This document shows positions 61,631 to 64,000 of a stretch of 64,000 bases of DNA, one piece after another. Source of the stretch: Opisthorchis felineus. Lineage: Eukaryota > Platyhelminthes > Trematoda > Opisthorchiida > Opisthorchiidae. The stretch is taken from the NCBI GenBank assembly GCA_004794785.1, contig SJOL01009883.1, forward strand, positions 1,062,494 through 1,126,493, in the 5' to 3' direction. The notes beneath the pieces were generated by a model. The model was not told the origin of the DNA. It saw nothing but the letters and a program-made list of their open reading frames with translations, and ran no database searches. Every line of letters begins with the position of its first letter. Within the stretch, counting starts at the first letter, position 1. The translations under genes were made by a program, and so were the position numbers.

Positions 61631-64000
61631 TTGTTTAAAGGGGCGTTTTGTTTCAAGGGCCAGATGTCTAGTTAGGAAGCGGTGGGGTGTTTACTAATTG
61701 TTTCAGGAAGCTCAGTCGAGGAGGAACCTGGGCATTCTTTGGTATGACCTGTGTACGTGGCTCCATCGCCAGCAGGACTATACCTGCTACCGTTTTCGCA
61801 CAAATTACTCACTGTTGGCAGTGGTAAATCGTTCAGTTTATTTATTCGTGTAAAACAACTCACAGGGTTGAGATTCTAATACAATGCTGTATTTCCCCTG
61901 CATGCTCACAACCGACTGCCAAAATAGCGTAGTTCTAGACTTAATGTCATCTACATTTCTCAATGACGCCATGAAAATTCCTAAATCAACTATTTATTCA
62001 GGCTCGTTGGCAGCTCGGTAGTTGCACAGTTCTTGACCTTCACTGTCGTTTGGTCTTAGTTACGTCAAAGGGTGATAAAGGAGACAACGCACGGCCACCA
62101 AACGCCTTCTAAATTTACAAGACAGGGATCCTGTTGAAATCCGAGCCAGTTCTCTATGGAAAAAGCGGATGGGAGTAAGTCAGCGGGAGCCTTTAGGGTA
62201 GCGCTCCAAATGAAGATCGAAACCCTTTTCAGGGGAAATCTGGGCACCAGTTAAAGGGGAACTCCTGATAATTGAAGAGCAGAGAACGACCATAACTCAG
62301 ACATGTACCTTCGCGCCTTGGTGGCTACACATTTAAGCAAACTAATGAAAATGATCTTTCATGACCGTAATGCTGAGGATGTCACATAGAAACTCAAAAG
62401 ATATTGTTGGACTTAGCTTTCGGGACTGTGTGGCGGACAAGAAAAGCCTGTCTTATCTGAGCGCTGACGTTTAGATTATTTCACCCACTGTCCTCATTTG
62501 CTTCAACTACCGTCACTGACATCATTCCTCAAGGTTTTCATCGAAGATACGGACCAGTTTTACTTGCCACAACTTTGCATTGCTACTCTCTATTCTGTCA
62601 GGCGGAAGTGGGGACGGGCAGTGATTTGACCGACTGGGAATTCGCGCAAGCCGATGTTAGTATGGTTACTACCACCCTTAATGAGAAGCCGGACATTTGT
62701 ACTTTGCTACGTAATTTTGTGCACAGTGAAGCGTAGGAAACTTGATACCGAAAAACCACTGAGGAATTTGAGAGCCCGCTTCGCGCCGGTATATCATTTA
62801 GCATATCACTTGAACTCCCAGTAACTGTATCATTAGCACATTCATGCACTTTCAAGTATAAGCTTCGAAAGACTTGAACCATCACGTTAGTATTTTCGGA
62901 GCATCTGCGTGCAGAGGCCCAATGGATTTAACTTCATTGTGAAGCCCTTGATTCTGAGCTGCTGAGCAGTTGGGCCCGCCGCTCACTATTCGCAAAATAG
63001 AATCGCATACTCGAAAGCTATGACGCTTTTAAGGGTACCTCCTCATAATGAACAATGCCTGTGTCTGATGAATTGTTCAGCTAGTTCCCTTTATTGCTGA
63101 TTTCTTTAACTAGCCGAAGCTTCAAGGTCATTAATCACCACAAATTGGAAAAACTGCGCCCAACATAATAAGCTATCGAGAACTGCGGTAGATTATTGGA
63201 CTAAAGTTGCAGGTAGTCCCTCAACTGAAATAAATCAGTGGGCATTCTAGAATCCACATTTCGCTCCTGTAAGTAATTTTGCTATTTATACCTGATTGGC
63301 TGAGCGAATGCCAAATTATGTGTTATGCGACATCAATAATTGCCATTCCGAGATATCGCCGCGGCAGATATAATCCTTATTTCCGGATAACTCGTGCAAG
63401 GTTGAAAAAACGTAAGGCTAGCATATGTTGATGACCTATGCACGTACGTCAAGTTTGGTGCCAAACTGTGGCTTCAATCCGCATGTTCCCTACAAGATTG
63501 GAAACAAACATATTGAATCGTCCATTACTTTGACATTTAAAATTCCCCACATTTCTTGTACCTATTTGCAACCCCCGCCCAGTTTTGTGTTTAGTGCGTC
63601 TATATGAACTGACGTTTGTTTGTCCATACCAATTCACTTATTTGGCCTTGAGGTCATCTAGCCATCCTGTGGCCGACCTTACGCACGTGTGACTGTCTCA
63701 CGTGGGAGCCTGTTTGCCCATTTGGCTAGTACTTTTGTAGTCCAAGTGGTCCATTTGTTGTTGACGAGTATCTACTGTTGATGTTTGTACATTTTGTGAA
63801 TTGATATCATACGTTAATGGTATCGTATAGAAACCCAGCTCCGACTTTGTTTTACCTTCCCGGAGGTTCTGGTATTACGCGTCACTCGAAGATACCGTTT
63901 GCCTCTTACACTTGTTATTATAAGTTATCCACTGTAACTGGCAATAAATGCCAGAAAGTCATGTCATCAGTCATAGCGGGCAGCTGAACGAACCCAGCCG
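61631..64000. other. No feature recognised
   Basis: A minus-strand frame of 95 codons at 62598-62885 matched nothing known. No repeat landmarks seen. Confidence 0.5.

Noticed and set aside
1..64000. CRISPR array, operons, phage or virus genes
   Set aside because: No regularly spaced repeats, no prokaryotic gene packing, and no viral structural or replication genes were seen. All reverse transcriptases are of non-LTR type.

Overview
The window looks like flatworm (Platyhelminthes, probably digenean trematode) nuclear DNA. The reasons are long introns with GT-AG borders, no dense prokaryote-style ORFs, RTE- and CR1-type non-LTR retrotransposons like the schistosome SR2 and SR1 classes, tRNA-headed SINEs, and hammerhead-ribozyme-like cores inside short dispersed repeats. 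The clade is an inference. I could not run a search.

Host gene. One multi-exon gene runs on the minus strand over most of the window. Ten exons (48906 down to 5341) join in phase and reproduce in order the N-terminal half of SET-binding factor, SBF1/SBF2 (myotubularin-related MTMR5/MTMR13): uDENN (48.9-48.3 kb), end of the cDENN (32.3-29.8 kb), dDENN (28.4-26.6 kb) and the SBF2 middle domain (24.5-5.3 kb). An eleventh exon (43606-43770) is tentative. The first exon, the main cDENN exon(s) and everything after the SBF2 domain (PH-GRAM, myotubularin-like and PH regions) were not found and may lie outside the window. Intron lengths run from 58 bases to many kilobases, and one intron uses a GC donor.

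Mobile DNA. The intron at 11906-24283 holds a complete RTE-clade element (12406-16231) with an intact 1116-codon endonuclease/reverse transcriptase ORF, a (GAT)n tail and an 11-bp target duplication, antisense to the host gene. Two older related RTE copies on the minus strand (about 33.8-36.8 and 53.4-57.2 kb) share a 2.1-kb tract that is nearly identical while their homologous flanks are clearly diverged. Copy 2 also carries two small nested insertions whose empty sites survive in copy 1. Other RTE relics lie at 37.2-38.0, 38.6-39.1, 42.8-43.0, 51.4-52.5 and 53.1-53.4 kb. A CR1-like cluster of three decayed plus-strand pieces covers 57.2-61.6 kb.

Small repeats. A dispersed family (called R1 here; 0.14-0.39, 0.6-0.8, 3.15-3.57, 10.9-11.2, 18.4-18.6, 18.75-18.99 kb) folds as a long stem enclosing a hammerhead-like core. 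Two tRNA-headed SINEs (18.2 and 21.2 kb) carry a similar core. Three more tRNA-headed SINE fragments, several hairpins and a G-quadruplex motif complete the picture. The rest is unassigned intronic or intergenic sequence.
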